This document shows positions 10,196-18,532 of a stretch of 64,000 nucleotides of DNA, in pieces (within the stretch, counting starts at the first letter, position 1; each line of letters begins with the position of its first letter). Source of the stretch: Streptacidiphilus jiangxiensis (GTDB lineage Bacteria > Actinomycetota > Actinomycetes > Streptomycetales > Streptomycetaceae); the NCBI RefSeq assembly GCF_900109465.1, contig NZ_FOAZ01000002.1, positions 248,001-312,000 of the forward strand. Direction: 5' to 3'. A program made the translations under genes and the position numbers. The notes beneath the pieces were generated by a model. The model did no database searches. It was not told the DNA's origin and was given only the letters and a program-made list of their open reading frames with translations.

Positions 10196-10516
10196 GGGAA
10201 CCGCACCTCAAGTCGAAGATGAGTCCTGCTCCGCCGGACTTCGGATCCGGTGGTGCCGCCCGGTGGCGGCCTACGAAAGGAAACCCCACGTGAGGAGGGT
10301 GTAAGTGCGTCCTTGACGGCCTCCTTGCGGGCCGATCCGGAACCTTTGCGCCGTCTTAGCGCTCACCCGAACAGGTGGGACAAAAGGGACGTCAGGGTCA
10401 CCCGAGTCCGCACCGCCGCCGTCGGGCTAAGACGGCGTAAAGAGGACGGCCGATCGCGTCAGGACTCCGTCAGGGCGAGCATCCGCGCAGGTCGCGGGGG
10501 TGGAGAGTGTGCGGCT
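10196..10516. promoter_or_regulatory. Divergent control region between the kdp operon and the 486-aa membrane protein
   Basis: This 321-nt gap has no gene. It holds a 12-bp inverted repeat with arms at 10349-10360 (CGCCGTCTTAGC) and 10426-10437 (GCTAAGACGGCG), spaced by 65 nt, and a small GC hairpin at 10255-10270 on the kdp side. KdpE should bind somewhere here, and the two widely spaced arms are the only clear symmetric element I can find. No canonical -10/-35 pair stands out for kdp. Confidence 0.5.
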
Positions 10517-11977
10517 GTGGCCGCTGTCGACACCAGAACCCGCCCGCCTCGTGCACCTCGTGCACCGCGTGCAGCTCGCTCGAGACTCCCCCGCACCGTC
10601 CCCGCGCAACTGCGCGCGCTCACGCTCGGCTGCGTGACGCTCGCCGTCCTGGTCGGCGTCGTCACGGTGAGCGCCGCGTCCGGCGCGCGGGACGCGTGGA
10701 GCACGATCGGGGACCGGCAGGCGCCGCAGGTGGTCGACGCGACCGGCCTCTACCAGGCGCTGACCGACCTGGACGCGCAGAGCGCGAACATCATCCTCTT
10801 CGGCGCCGACCCGGCCTTCGCCTCCGCGCGATCGACCGCGCTCACCGACTTCGCCACCGACCGGACCACCGCCGACCGCGACCTGCAGCAGGCCACCCTT
10901 GCCGCCGCCGGCAACGCGGGCGCACAGCAGGCGCTCGCCTCGGCGCTGGACGGGCTCGGGCAGTACCAGGACCTCGCCGGGCGTTCGATGGCGCTGAACG
11001 ACAGCGCACACCGTCCGGCCGGCCACCCGCTGCCGGCCGCGCTCACGCTGTACCGGCAGGCCACGGACCTGATGCGGAGCCGACTGCTGCCCGCCGCGGA
11101 CCGGCTGGTCATCGCGAACAACTCCGCCTACGAGACCACCTACACCGCGCAGCGTTCCGCGCTGTCGACGGCTCTGGTGTGGTCACTGGTCCTGCTCGTC
11201 GCCCTGCTCGCCGGGCTGGTCGCGGTGCAGGCCTGGCTGACGCTCCGGTTCCGACGCGTCGTCAACCCGGCGCTCGCGGCGGCGACGCTCATCGCGACGG
11301 CGCTGCTGGGGCTGGCCACCTCACTCTTCCCGGACCAGCGCGAGTACCAGCGCGTGGCCCGCCACGACGCCTTCGACTCCGTCGTCGCCCTCACCCGCGC
11401 TCGCGCCCTGGTCGCGGACGCCAACGCGGACGAGAGCCGCTACCTGCTGGACGCCGACCGGGCGGCGAGCTACCAGGACTCCTTCCTCACCACCTCGCAG
11501 GCAGTGCTGACGCTGCCCGGCGCGACGATCGCCGACTACGACGGGCAGCTGGCGAGCGCGGTGGGCGCCTACCGGGCGAACCACGACGACGTGCGGTTCC
11601 AGGGCTTCTACGGCACCGAGTTCCGCAACATCACCTTTCCGGGCGAGCGCGCCGCCGCCGAGAGGACCCTGTCCGCCTACCAGGCCTACCAGGTGGACGA
11701 CCGGAAGATCCGCGCCTTCGTCGCGCAGGGCCAGCTGTCCCAGGCGATCGCCTACGACACCAGCTATGCCGCCGGCGGCTCCGACGCCGACTTCGGCGCC
11801 CACGACGCCGCGTTGCAGCAGCTGATCGGCGTCAACGCGGACGCCTTCCACGGCGCCGTCCGCGACGGCTCGGCGGAGCTGGACACCGACCTCCCGCTGC
11901 TCGCCGCCGGCGCGGCCGCCGTCGCGCTGCTCTGCCTGCTCGGGGCCCGCCCCCGCCTCGCCGAGTTCCGGCGCTGA
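10517..11977 (+). CDS. Four-helix-bundle-type membrane protein, hypothetical
   Basis: A 486-residue protein. I chose GTG 10517 because GGAGAG lies 9 nt upstream, and frames further upstream lack start codons. A short basic N-terminus precedes a first helix (LRALTLGCVTLAVLVGVVTV), then a long extracytoplasmic helical region, two adjacent helices (TALVWSLVLLVALLAGLVAV and ALAAATLIATALLGLATSLF), a second similar extracytoplasmic helical region with EFRNITFPGERAAAE, and a last helix near 455-475. The two external parts resemble chemoreceptor-like helical bundles and to each other, suggesting an internal duplication. There is no kinase or methyl-accepting domain. Its role is unknown. Confidence 0.75.
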   Translation: MAAVDTRTRPPRAPRAPRAARSRLPRTVPAQLRALTLGCVTLAVLVGVVTVSAASGARDAWSTIGDRQAPQVVDATGLYQALTDLDAQSANIILFGADPAFASARSTALTDFATDRTTADRDLQQATLAAAGNAGAQQALASALDGLGQYQDLAGRSMALNDSAHRPAGHPLPAALTLYRQATDLMRSRLLPAADRLVIANNSAYETTYTAQRSALSTALVWSLVLLVALLAGLVAVQAWLTLRFRRVVNPALAAATLIATALLGLATSLFPDQREYQRVARHDAFDSVVALTRARALVADANADESRYLLDADRAASYQDSFLTTSQAVLTLPGATIADYDGQLASAVGAYRANHDDVRFQGFYGTEFRNITFPGERAAAERTLSAYQAYQVDDRKIRAFVAQGQLSQAIAYDTSYAAGGSDADFGAHDAALQQLIGVNADAFHGAVRDGSAELDTDLPLLAAGAAAVALLCLLGARPRLAEFRR

Positions 11978-12009
11978 CCCCTCCCCCGCCCACCTGATCG
12001 GAGACTCCC

Positions 12010-12261
12010 ATGGGCCTGCTCGAACTGGCCGCGCTCCCTGTACTCATCGCGCTCCTGCTCCTGGCCGTCGGCGCAGTGCTGGCCGTCGTCCCGGCGCGCG
12101 CCCTGCGCACTCTCGGCGACGGCTTCGGCTTCGACGGCGCGGCGGCGGCGCGCCGGGCCGTAGGCCGCGTACCGGCCCGGTTGGCGGGCCTGATGCTGGC
12201 CGGGTACGGCGTCTTCCTGATGGGCAACACGGTCGGCCTGTTCCGCGCCTTTCACCTCTGA
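12010..12261 (+). CDS. Small two-helix membrane protein
   Basis: An 83-residue frame: helix one at residues 3-28 (LELAALPVLIALLLLAVGAV), a charged middle rich in Ala/Arg (about 30-58), helix two at 60-77 (AGLMLAGYGVFLMGNTVGLF). It follows the membrane protein gene by 32 nt and may be cotranscribed with it. Its last ten bases overlap the end of the convergent Clp-N gene. No family recognised. Confidence 0.6.
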   Translation: MGLLELAALPVLIALLLLAVGAVLAVVPARALRTLGDGFGFDGAAAARRAVGRVPARLAGLMLAGYGVFLMGNTVGLFRAFHL

Positions 12262-12965
12262 GCGTCCGGGCCTCCGGACGGGAACCGTGCCGCGATCTCG
12301 GTCCGGACCGTCTCGTGGAGGGCGTCCGAGGCGAAGCCGAGGGTGCCCAGGATCCGTGCGGCCGGGCTCTCGGTGACGCGGATCAGGCCGAGCAGCAGGT
12401 GCTCGGTGCCGACCCGGTCGTGACCGAGGTCGGTCGCCGCGGCGCGGGCCTGGTCGATCGCCTGCTTGCTCTCCGGGTGGAAGGCGATGTGCCCGCGCAG
12501 CATCTTCTCCCCCGGCGGCGTCATGACGTCCTCGACCGCCTCGCGGACGCGCTGCTCCGTGCCGGCCTGCGCCACCAGTAGCGCGTGGGCCAGGCCCCGC
12601 GGCTCGCCGAGCAGGCCGAGCAGCAGGTGTTCGGTGCCGATGAAGTCGTGGCGGTGCGTGCGGGCGGCCTCCTGGGCGAGCACGATGCCGTGGCGGTTCA
12701 GGTCGGTGAACCGCTCGAACGCGGCGGGTGTGTGACGTTGCTGGGCGGCCTGCTTGGAGACGCCGATGGCGTCGCCGATCTCGCTCCACGACGCGCCGGC
12801 GCGCCGGGCGTTGCTGACGTAGTGGTCGACGAGCTGGTCGCCGAGGTCGGACAGGGTCTGGGCACGGAGCCGTGCGGCGCTGATGCGGGCCAGTTCGTCG
12901 GCGGCGGGGAGTTCCTCGTCGAGACGGGCGATCAGGTCGGCCAGGCTGATGTCGAGTGGACTCAT
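12252..12965 (-). CDS. Clp N-terminal-domain protein with helix-turn-helix segment
   Basis: A 237-residue protein. Residues about 20-75 contain a helix-turn-helix-like stretch (GASWSEIGDAIGVSKQAAQQR) and residues about 85-230 contain two Clp-N repeats, each with the motif GTEHLLLGL (near 110 and 190). Clp-N repeats normally bind substrates or adaptors for ClpA/ClpC unfoldases. Here there is no ATPase module, so it resembles the stand-alone actinomycete family that couples a DNA-binding motif to a Clp-N sensor. It likely autoregulates, since a palindrome lies inside its leaderless promoter. Confidence 0.85.
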   Translation of the reverse strand: MSPLDISLADLIARLDEELPAADELARISAARLRAQTLSDLGDQLVDHYVSNARRAGASWSEIGDAIGVSKQAAQQRHTPAAFERFTDLNRHGIVLAQEAARTHRHDFIGTEHLLLGLLGEPRGLAHALLVAQAGTEQRVREAVEDVMTPPGEKMLRGHIAFHPESKQAIDQARAAATDLGHDRVGTEHLLLGLIRVTESPAARILGTLGFASDALHETVRTEIAARFPSGGPDAQR

Positions 12966-12971
12966 GCGTCA

Positions 12972-13002
12972 AGCGTAGGTTGACGACCCTCGATCGTCAA
13001 CC
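12972..13002 (-). promoter_or_regulatory. Leaderless promoter and operator of the Clp-N/HTH gene
   Basis: On the minus strand TTGACG (13000-12995), a 17-nt spacer and TACGCT (12977-12972) form a good vegetative-type promoter whose -10 box ends only 6 nt before the ATG at 12965, so the transcript would begin at or next to the start codon. A 9-bp inverted repeat, GGTTGACGA (12978-12986) and TCGTCAACC (12994-13002), overlaps the -35 box and the spacer. Confidence 0.7.
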
Positions 13003-13194
13003 CGCTCTTGACGATTCGGCCTCCCCACCATCCACACACGAGGGGAACGAAGCAAGAACGTTGTATGCACGTCTGAAGTGGATCAACCACGGCCACTTGT
13101 CGTGACCTTGACCTGTCGTCACAATCCCGTATGGCTCCATGCATCGCGCGTAGATTCGGGCGTGTTCTCGCGCGCCCTCGACACGGGAGTGCCG

Positions 13195-15942
13195 ATGAAG
13201 AGATCCAGAACCTTACTGCTGACCGGTGTCGCCAGCCTCGCCCTGCTGATCGGCGGACTGGAGAGCGTGGCCAACGGCGTCGGGCTCGCCGCCCACCCCG
13301 CATCGGGTGTCGGCTCCTGCACACTGAAGGGCTACAACCCGGCCACCACCCCGGCGAATGCCAAGAACCTGCCGGTCGGGAAACGGCCGATGTCGTACAA
13401 GCCGGACGACTTCGACTGCACCGGCGCGAAGTTCGCCGCACCGGGCGTGGAGTTCGCGAAGTTCCCGCAGCCCAAGAACTTCAAGATCACCAACAAGAGC
13501 GTCGTGCGGACGGTCGCCGGCCACCAGAACGTCGTGGGTGTGCCCACCGCCGCGGTGAACCCGACGGCGCCGTACTTCCCGCCGTTCCAGCACTTCGTGA
13601 TCATCTATCGCGAGAACCACACCTTCGACGACTACCTCGGCGACTGCGCCACCACCATCGCCGCCGGCTGCAACGGGCAGGTGGAGAGCACCAACCACAT
13701 CAGCTCCGTGCCGGACCTGCACTCGCTCGCCAAGACCTACTCCCTGTCCGACTCCTACAGCACCGGCGTGCAGCCGCCCTCGGGCCCCAACCACTGGTTC
13801 CTGTTCTCGGGCCAGTCCGCCTCCAGCAGCCAGCAGCAGTCGTACCCGGCCAACGGCACCCAGTTCGACCGCTTCCTGCAGAGCAGCTCCGGCCCCACGG
13901 ACGAGGGCACCAACGCCTGCACCGCACCCTCCGGCAGCAGCAGCGGCTCCAGCCCGTACTCGATGATCGTGAACGGCGACATCTACTGGATGCTCAACTC
14001 CGGTAGCGGCTACTGGAAGAACCCGGGTGACGGCAAGGTCGAGGTGCTGCCGCCGAACCGTCCGGGGACAACCATCCCGGAGGAGCTGCACACCAACGAG
14101 TACACCTGCAACAACCAGAGCCTCCCGGACAGCACGATATCCGGCGACTACCTCAACTTCATCAACCAGTACGGCATGCCGTCGTACAACTACGTCGAGC
14201 TGTTCAACGACCACCCGGGCACGTACCAGGACATCCCCGGTAACGACACGGCGACGAACAACATCGTCAACTCGATCATGACCAACCCGACGTACAAGAA
14301 CAACACCCTCATCGTCGTCACCGAGGACGACACCCAGAACGGCAGCAACGGCTCGGACCACGTCAGCAACACCTACCGCGTGCCGCTGCTCGTCATCGGC
14401 AACCCCGCCTACGTCAAGCAGCACTACGTCTCGCACGTGGCGTACACCACGGCGAACGTGCTCGCGGCGATGGAGCGCACGATGGAGAACGTGCACTCCG
14501 GGATCATCGACCCGAACAACAACCTGGGCGCCTCCACGTTCCCGATGACCACCGCGGACCAGGCCGCGCTCGGCGACCCGCTCGAGGACTTCTGGGTCCA
14601 GGGCCAGACGCCCCTGTCCGCCAGCGCCACCGGCTCCCCGACCACGGGCAACGCCCCGCTGACGGAGAACTTCACCGGCTCGGCCACCGGCGGCACCGCC
14701 CCGTACAGCTACAGCTGGAACTTCGGCGACGGGTCCACCAGCACCACCCAGAACCCGAGCCACACCTACGCCAGCGCCGGCACCTACACCGCGACGCTGA
14801 CCGTCACCGACAGCGCCTCGCCGGCGAACACCGCGACGTCGCAGGTGACGACGACGGTCAACGCCGTCGGCAACCCGCTCGCGGCCACCGCCTCGGCCAC
14901 GCCGACCTCCGGCCAGGTGCCGCTGAACGTCGCCTTCACCGGCACCGGCACCGGTGGCACCCCCGGGTACAACTACAGCTGGAACTTCGGTGACGGCACC
15001 ACCAGCACCAGCCAGAACCCGAGCCACAGCTACGGCACCCCGGGCACGTACACCGCGACGCTGACCGTCACCGACAGCGCCTCGCCCGCCAACTCCGCCT
15101 CCTCGACGGTGAGCATCACCGCCGACCCGATCGCGGCGACGGCACCGGGCGCGCCCACCGGTCTCACGGGGACCGCGGGCAACGGCCAGGTCTCGCTCAG
15201 CTGGACCCCGCCGAGCAACAGCGGCGGCGAGACCATCACCTCGTACAAGGTCTACCGCAGCACCTCCAGCGGCACCGAGTCGCTGCTGACCAGCGGCGGC
15301 TGCAGCGGCCTGGGCGCGGTGACCTCCTGCACCGACACCGGTCTGACCGCCGGTCAGACCTACTACTACAAGGTCACCGCGGTCAACGCGATCGGCGAGG
15401 GCGCCCAGAGCAACGAGGCCTCCGCCACGCCCACCGGCAGCTCCTGCCTGGCGGGGCAGCTGCTCGGCAACCCGGGCTTCGAGAACGGCGCCTCCAACAC
15501 CGCGCCCTGGACCGTCACCTCGACGCACAGCCCGGTCGAGGTGATCAACAGCAGCAGCTCCGAGCCGCCGCACAGCGGCACCTACGACGCCTGGCTCGAC
15601 GGGTGGGGCAAGACCACCACTGACACGCTGTCCCAGAGCGTCACCCTGCCCAGCGGCTGCAGCACCTACAACCTCAGCTTCTGGCTGCACATCAACACGG
15701 CCGAGACCACCACGTCCACGGCCTACGACACCCTCAAGGTGCAGGTGCTGAACAGCTCCGGCACCGTGCTGGGCACCCTGGCCACCTACTCCAACCTCAA
15801 CCACAACACCGGGTACGCGCAGCACACCTTCAACCTCGGCGCGTACGCCGGGCAGACGGTGACGCTGAAGTTCACCGGCGCCGAGGACTCGCTCTACCAG
15901 ACCTCGTTCGTCCTCGACGACACGGCGCTCAACGTGAGTTGA
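13195..15942 (+). CDS. Secreted phosphoesterase (phospholipase C/acid phosphatase superfamily) with two PKD domains and one FN3
   Basis: A 915-residue exported enzyme. Signal peptide at residues 1-30 (MKRSRTLLLTGVASLALLIG). The phosphoesterase domain spans about 95-455: FVIIYRENHTFDDYLGDC near the start (the metal-binding E-N-HTFD motif), PSGPNHWFLFSGQS, and TEDDTQNGSNGSDHVSNT, matching the family of bacterial phospholipase C and acid phosphatases. Then PKD domains near 480-560 and 570-650, each with YSWNFGDG, an FN3 module near 660-745 (APGAPTGLTGT...), and a C-terminal jelly-roll-like module near 755-915. Exported, probably wall- or polymer-bound; substrate could be phospholipid or phosphomonoester. 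GTG 13189 is an alternative start. Confidence 0.87.
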   Translation: MKRSRTLLLTGVASLALLIGGLESVANGVGLAAHPASGVGSCTLKGYNPATTPANAKNLPVGKRPMSYKPDDFDCTGAKFAAPGVEFAKFPQPKNFKITNKSVVRTVAGHQNVVGVPTAAVNPTAPYFPPFQHFVIIYRENHTFDDYLGDCATTIAAGCNGQVESTNHISSVPDLHSLAKTYSLSDSYSTGVQPPSGPNHWFLFSGQSASSSQQQSYPANGTQFDRFLQSSSGPTDEGTNACTAPSGSSSGSSPYSMIVNGDIYWMLNSGSGYWKNPGDGKVEVLPPNRPGTTIPEELHTNEYTCNNQSLPDSTISGDYLNFINQYGMPSYNYVELFNDHPGTYQDIPGNDTATNNIVNSIMTNPTYKNNTLIVVTEDDTQNGSNGSDHVSNTYRVPLLVIGNPAYVKQHYVSHVAYTTANVLAAMERTMENVHSGIIDPNNNLGASTFPMTTADQAALGDPLEDFWVQGQTPLSASATGSPTTGNAPLTENFTGSATGGTAPYSYSWNFGDGSTSTTQNPSHTYASAGTYTATLTVTDSASPANTATSQVTTTVNAVGNPLAATASATPTSGQVPLNVAFTGTGTGGTPGYNYSWNFGDGTTSTSQNPSHSYGTPGTYTATLTVTDSASPANSASSTVSITADPIAATAPGAPTGLTGTAGNGQVSLSWTPPSNSGGETITSYKVYRSTSSGTESLLTSGGCSGLGAVTSCTDTGLTAGQTYYYKVTAVNAIGEGAQSNEASATPTGSSCLAGQLLGNPGFENGASNTAPWTVTSTHSPVEVINSSSSEPPHSGTYDAWLDGWGKTTTDTLSQSVTLPSGCSTYNLSFWLHINTAETTTSTAYDTLKVQVLNSSGTVLGTLATYSNLNHNTGYAQHTFNLGAYAGQTVTLKFTGAEDSLYQTSFVLDDTALNVS

Positions 15943-15963
15943 CCCGCCCGCTCCACAACCAGC

Positions 15964-15992
15964 CCCCGTCCCGCTCTCGCAGCGGGGCGGGG
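15964..15992 (+). terminator. Hairpin after the secreted phosphoesterase gene
   Basis: CCCCGTCCCGCT (15964-15975) pairs with AGCGGGGCGGGG (15981-15992) over a 5-nt loop: 12 pairs including one G-U. It lies 22 nt after the stop and before the ABC transporter, so it likely ends the phosphoesterase transcript. Confidence 0.75.
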
Positions 15993-16043
15993 GCCCCGAC
16001 GATCCCCCGACATCCCCGACACCCCCCGACGAGGAAGGTACGG

Positions 16044-17021
16044 ATGGACACGACCATCGCCGTGCGGGGCCACGGCATCACCAAGGTCTTCGGTGATGTC
16101 GTCGCACTCGACCACGTCGACCTGAACGTGGCGCAGGGTCAGATCCACGGCCTGGTCGGCCCGAACGGCGCCGGCAAGACCACGCTGCTGGGTCTGATGC
16201 TGGGCCTGGCCGCCGCCGACACAGGTGAACTGGAGATCCTCGGCACGCCGGTGGGACGCGGACTGCCCGCGCCCGACGGCGTCTCGGGGTTCGTCGACGG
16301 CCCCGGCCTCTACCCCACACTCACCGCCCGGCAGAACCTGGCGACACTGCTGACCCTGCAGCCCGAGGGCGCGCCCGTGGGCGACGTCGGCGAGGCCCTG
16401 GCGCAGGTCGGGCTCACCGGGGCCGCCGACCAGAAGGTCCGCGGCTTCTCCCTGGGCATGCGCCAACGCCTCGGCCTGGCAGCGGCGTTGCTGACCAGGC
16501 CGCGACTGCTCGTGCTCGACGAGCCGTCCAACGGGCTGGACCCCGTGGGCAAGAAGCACGTGCACGGCGTCCTGCGCCGGCTCGCCGCCGAGGGCACCAC
16601 GGTGGTCCTGTCCAGCCACCGGATGGACGACCTGGAGGCGCTCTGCTCCGAGGTGACCATCCTGTCCGCCGGGCGCGTGGTCTTCTCCGGCCCGGTGCGG
16701 AAGCTCTCCGACGACGACCGGGAACTCGACTACCGCCTGCGCGCCACCGATCCGAGCGCGGCCCGCGCCCTCGCGGTCGAGACCCCTGGGGTCGGCGTCG
16801 TCGAGGGCTCGGACGCGGCGCTGCCGGACACCGACGTGATCGTCGTCCGCGCGCGGGTGGCAGCGTTGGACGAGCTGGTCGGCCGGATCGTGCGCGCCGA
16901 CATCGCGGTACGCGAGTTGGCACCGGTCGTCTCGCCGCTGGAGTCGGCGTTCCTGTCGTTGACCGAGCAGGCAGTCCTCACCGAGCAGTCCGACAAGAGC
17001 GAGCAGGAGAGCGGCAGATGA
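16044..17021 (+). CDS. ABC transporter ATP-binding protein
   Basis: A 325-residue ATPase starting at ATG 16044 behind GAGGAAGG. Walker A VGPNGAGKTTLLG, signature [15 protein letters not shown], Walker B LLVLDEPSNGLDPVG and the switch His in VVLSSHRMDDLE are all intact. The C-terminal extension (from about 225) is the kind seen in antibiotic/lipid-exporter ATPases of the DrrA/CcmA type. It overlaps the downstream permease gene by 4 nt (ATGA), so the two make one exporter. Confidence 0.95.
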   Translation: MDTTIAVRGHGITKVFGDVVALDHVDLNVAQGQIHGLVGPNGAGKTTLLGLMLGLAAADTGELEILGTPVGRGLPAPDGVSGFVDGPGLYPTLTARQNLATLLTLQPEGAPVGDVGEALAQVGLTGAADQKVRGFSLGMRQRLGLAAALLTRPRLLVLDEPSNGLDPVGKKHVHGVLRRLAAEGTTVVLSSHRMDDLEALCSEVTILSAGRVVFSGPVRKLSDDDRELDYRLRATDPSAARALAVETPGVGVVEGSDAALPDTDVIVVRARVAALDELVGRIVRADIAVRELAPVVSPLESAFLSLTEQAVLTEQSDKSEQESGR

Positions 17022-18388
17022 CCACGACCGTCGACGCCCCCACCGCCGCGCCCGGGGCGGGGGCGGCGGGCCCGCGCCGCCCCGTCCCGCTCGGCAACAT
17101 CGTCTGGTTCGAACTCGTCAAGCAGTTCTCCGCCTGGCGGGTGCGGCTGCTGATCCTGCTCTGCTGGCTCGGTCCCGGCCTGCTGGTCTTCGGGATCGGC
17201 CAGCAGGCCACCCTGCCGTCGGACACGCTGTTCGGCCGGTGGATGCACACCACCGGATGGGCCGGCTCGCTGGTCGTGCTCGGCTGGGCCGGGACGTGGG
17301 CGCTGCCGCTGGTCACCTCGGTCGTGGCCGGTGACGTGTTCGCCTCCGAGGACCGGCTGGGCACCTGGCGCCACGTGCTCGTCGCGGTCCGCTCGCACCG
17401 GCGCATCTTCGCGGCCAAGGCTGTCGCCAGCGTCACCGTGATCGCCCTGCTGGTGGCCGGGCTGGTCGTCTCCGGCGTGGTCGGCGGACTGCTCGCGGAG
17501 GGCAACCAGCCGCTGATCGGCCTCGGCGGCCAGCAGCTCTCCGGCAGCGAGGCCGGCAACGCCGTCCTGCTCGCCTGGCTCTGCGTGCTCGCGCCGACGC
17601 TCGCCCTGGCCGCCATCGGGCTGCTCGGCTCCGTCGCCCTGGGCCGCTCCCCCATGGGGCTGCTGCTGCCGATGCTCGCCGCGCTCGGCATGCAGGTCGC
17701 GCAGATGCTCCCGCTGCCGGTCGCGGTGCGCCTCGCCCTGCCCGGCTACGCCTTCATCTCCTGGAACGGTCTGTTCGCCGCTCCGCAGCAGCTCGGGCCG
17801 TTGCTGATCGGCGTCGCGGTCAGCCTGCTCTGGGCGGTCGTCGCCACGGCCCTGGCCTATCTGCTGTTCCTGCGCCGGGACTTCACCAACCTCAACAACG
17901 ACGGAGCGGGCCGTCGGATGCTGACCATGGGCGTCCTTCCGCTGGCCGGCCTGCTGGCCGCGACGGCCGGCGTGGTCGCCCTCACGACCGACTCGAGCGG
18001 TTCCGGCATCACCCAGGCCAAGGTCCAGCGGTCGGTCGCAGCGGTCTTCGCCCAGCTCTACCCCTACCAGCAGATGGAGATCCACCAACCGGCCGTCACC
18101 GCAGCGCAGTTGCAGACCACGGCGGTGTGCAGCAAGAACGAGGGGCTGGGTGCGCAGGCCGGCCCCGGCAACGACTGGCGCTGCACCGTCAACTGGATCG
18201 TCCCCGGCACCGGCGTCCCCACCCAGGCCGTCTACCAGCTCAACGTCACCGCGAACGGCCGGTACTCCGCGGACGGGGACGGGCCCGTACAGGTGAACGG
18301 CTACTTCGTGATCATCGCCAACGGCAAGGCCACACCGAACCCGCTGTGGCAGTTCGACGGCAACGTCGACCTGTTGCCGGGGCGCTGA
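17018..18388 (+). CDS. ABC transporter permease with extracytoplasmic C-terminal domain
   Basis: A 456-residue membrane protein. Hydrophobic helices lie about 38-58, 80-105, 140-165, 185-210, 225-245 and 265-285, and a seventh near 305-325 (LTMGVLPLAGLLAATAGVVA). After it comes a roughly 125-residue soluble part with a paired-Cys pattern (TTAVCSKNEG and NDWRCTVNW) that looks exported and disulfide-linked. It is the partner of the preceding ATPase. The tail is unusual for ABC-2 permeases and resembles small secreted binding domains. Substrate unknown. Confidence 0.85.
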   Translation: MTTTVDAPTAAPGAGAAGPRRPVPLGNIVWFELVKQFSAWRVRLLILLCWLGPGLLVFGIGQQATLPSDTLFGRWMHTTGWAGSLVVLGWAGTWALPLVTSVVAGDVFASEDRLGTWRHVLVAVRSHRRIFAAKAVASVTVIALLVAGLVVSGVVGGLLAEGNQPLIGLGGQQLSGSEAGNAVLLAWLCVLAPTLALAAIGLLGSVALGRSPMGLLLPMLAALGMQVAQMLPLPVAVRLALPGYAFISWNGLFAAPQQLGPLLIGVAVSLLWAVVATALAYLLFLRRDFTNLNNDGAGRRMLTMGVLPLAGLLAATAGVVALTTDSSGSGITQAKVQRSVAAVFAQLYPYQQMEIHQPAVTAAQLQTTAVCSKNEGLGAQAGPGNDWRCTVNWIVPGTGVPTQAVYQLNVTANGRYSADGDGPVQVNGYFVIIANGKATPNPLWQFDGNVDLLPGR

Positions 18389-18391
18389 CAG

Positions 18392-18425
18392 GGTGGTGCG
18401 CGTCGCGCGAGTGACGCGCACCACC
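18392..18425 (+). terminator. Perfect 13-bp terminator hairpin after the ABC permease gene
   Basis: GGTGGTGCGCGTC (18392-18404) and its exact reverse complement (18413-18425) enclose an 8-nt loop. It starts 4 nt after the permease stop, and separates the exporter operon from the carboxyltransferase gene. Confidence 0.8.
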
Positions 18426-18532
18426 ACGGGAATCCGCCTCCGCGCCACCCGTCCCCGCATACGCTCCCAGCAGACGACCCTCGGTCCGCGCGCCCGTCCG
18501 GACCGACCGCCGCAACGCCGGGGAGCGAAGAA

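Noticed and set aside
10196-10516. Possible c-di-AMP or potassium riboswitch before kdp
   Set aside because: No recognisable conserved core or multi-stem arrangement; only one short hairpin and the spaced inverted repeat.
13005-13194. Possible PHO box before the secreted phosphoesterase
   Set aside because: I looked for tandem 11-nt GTTCACC-type repeats on both strands and found only weak single matches, so phosphate control is not claimed.
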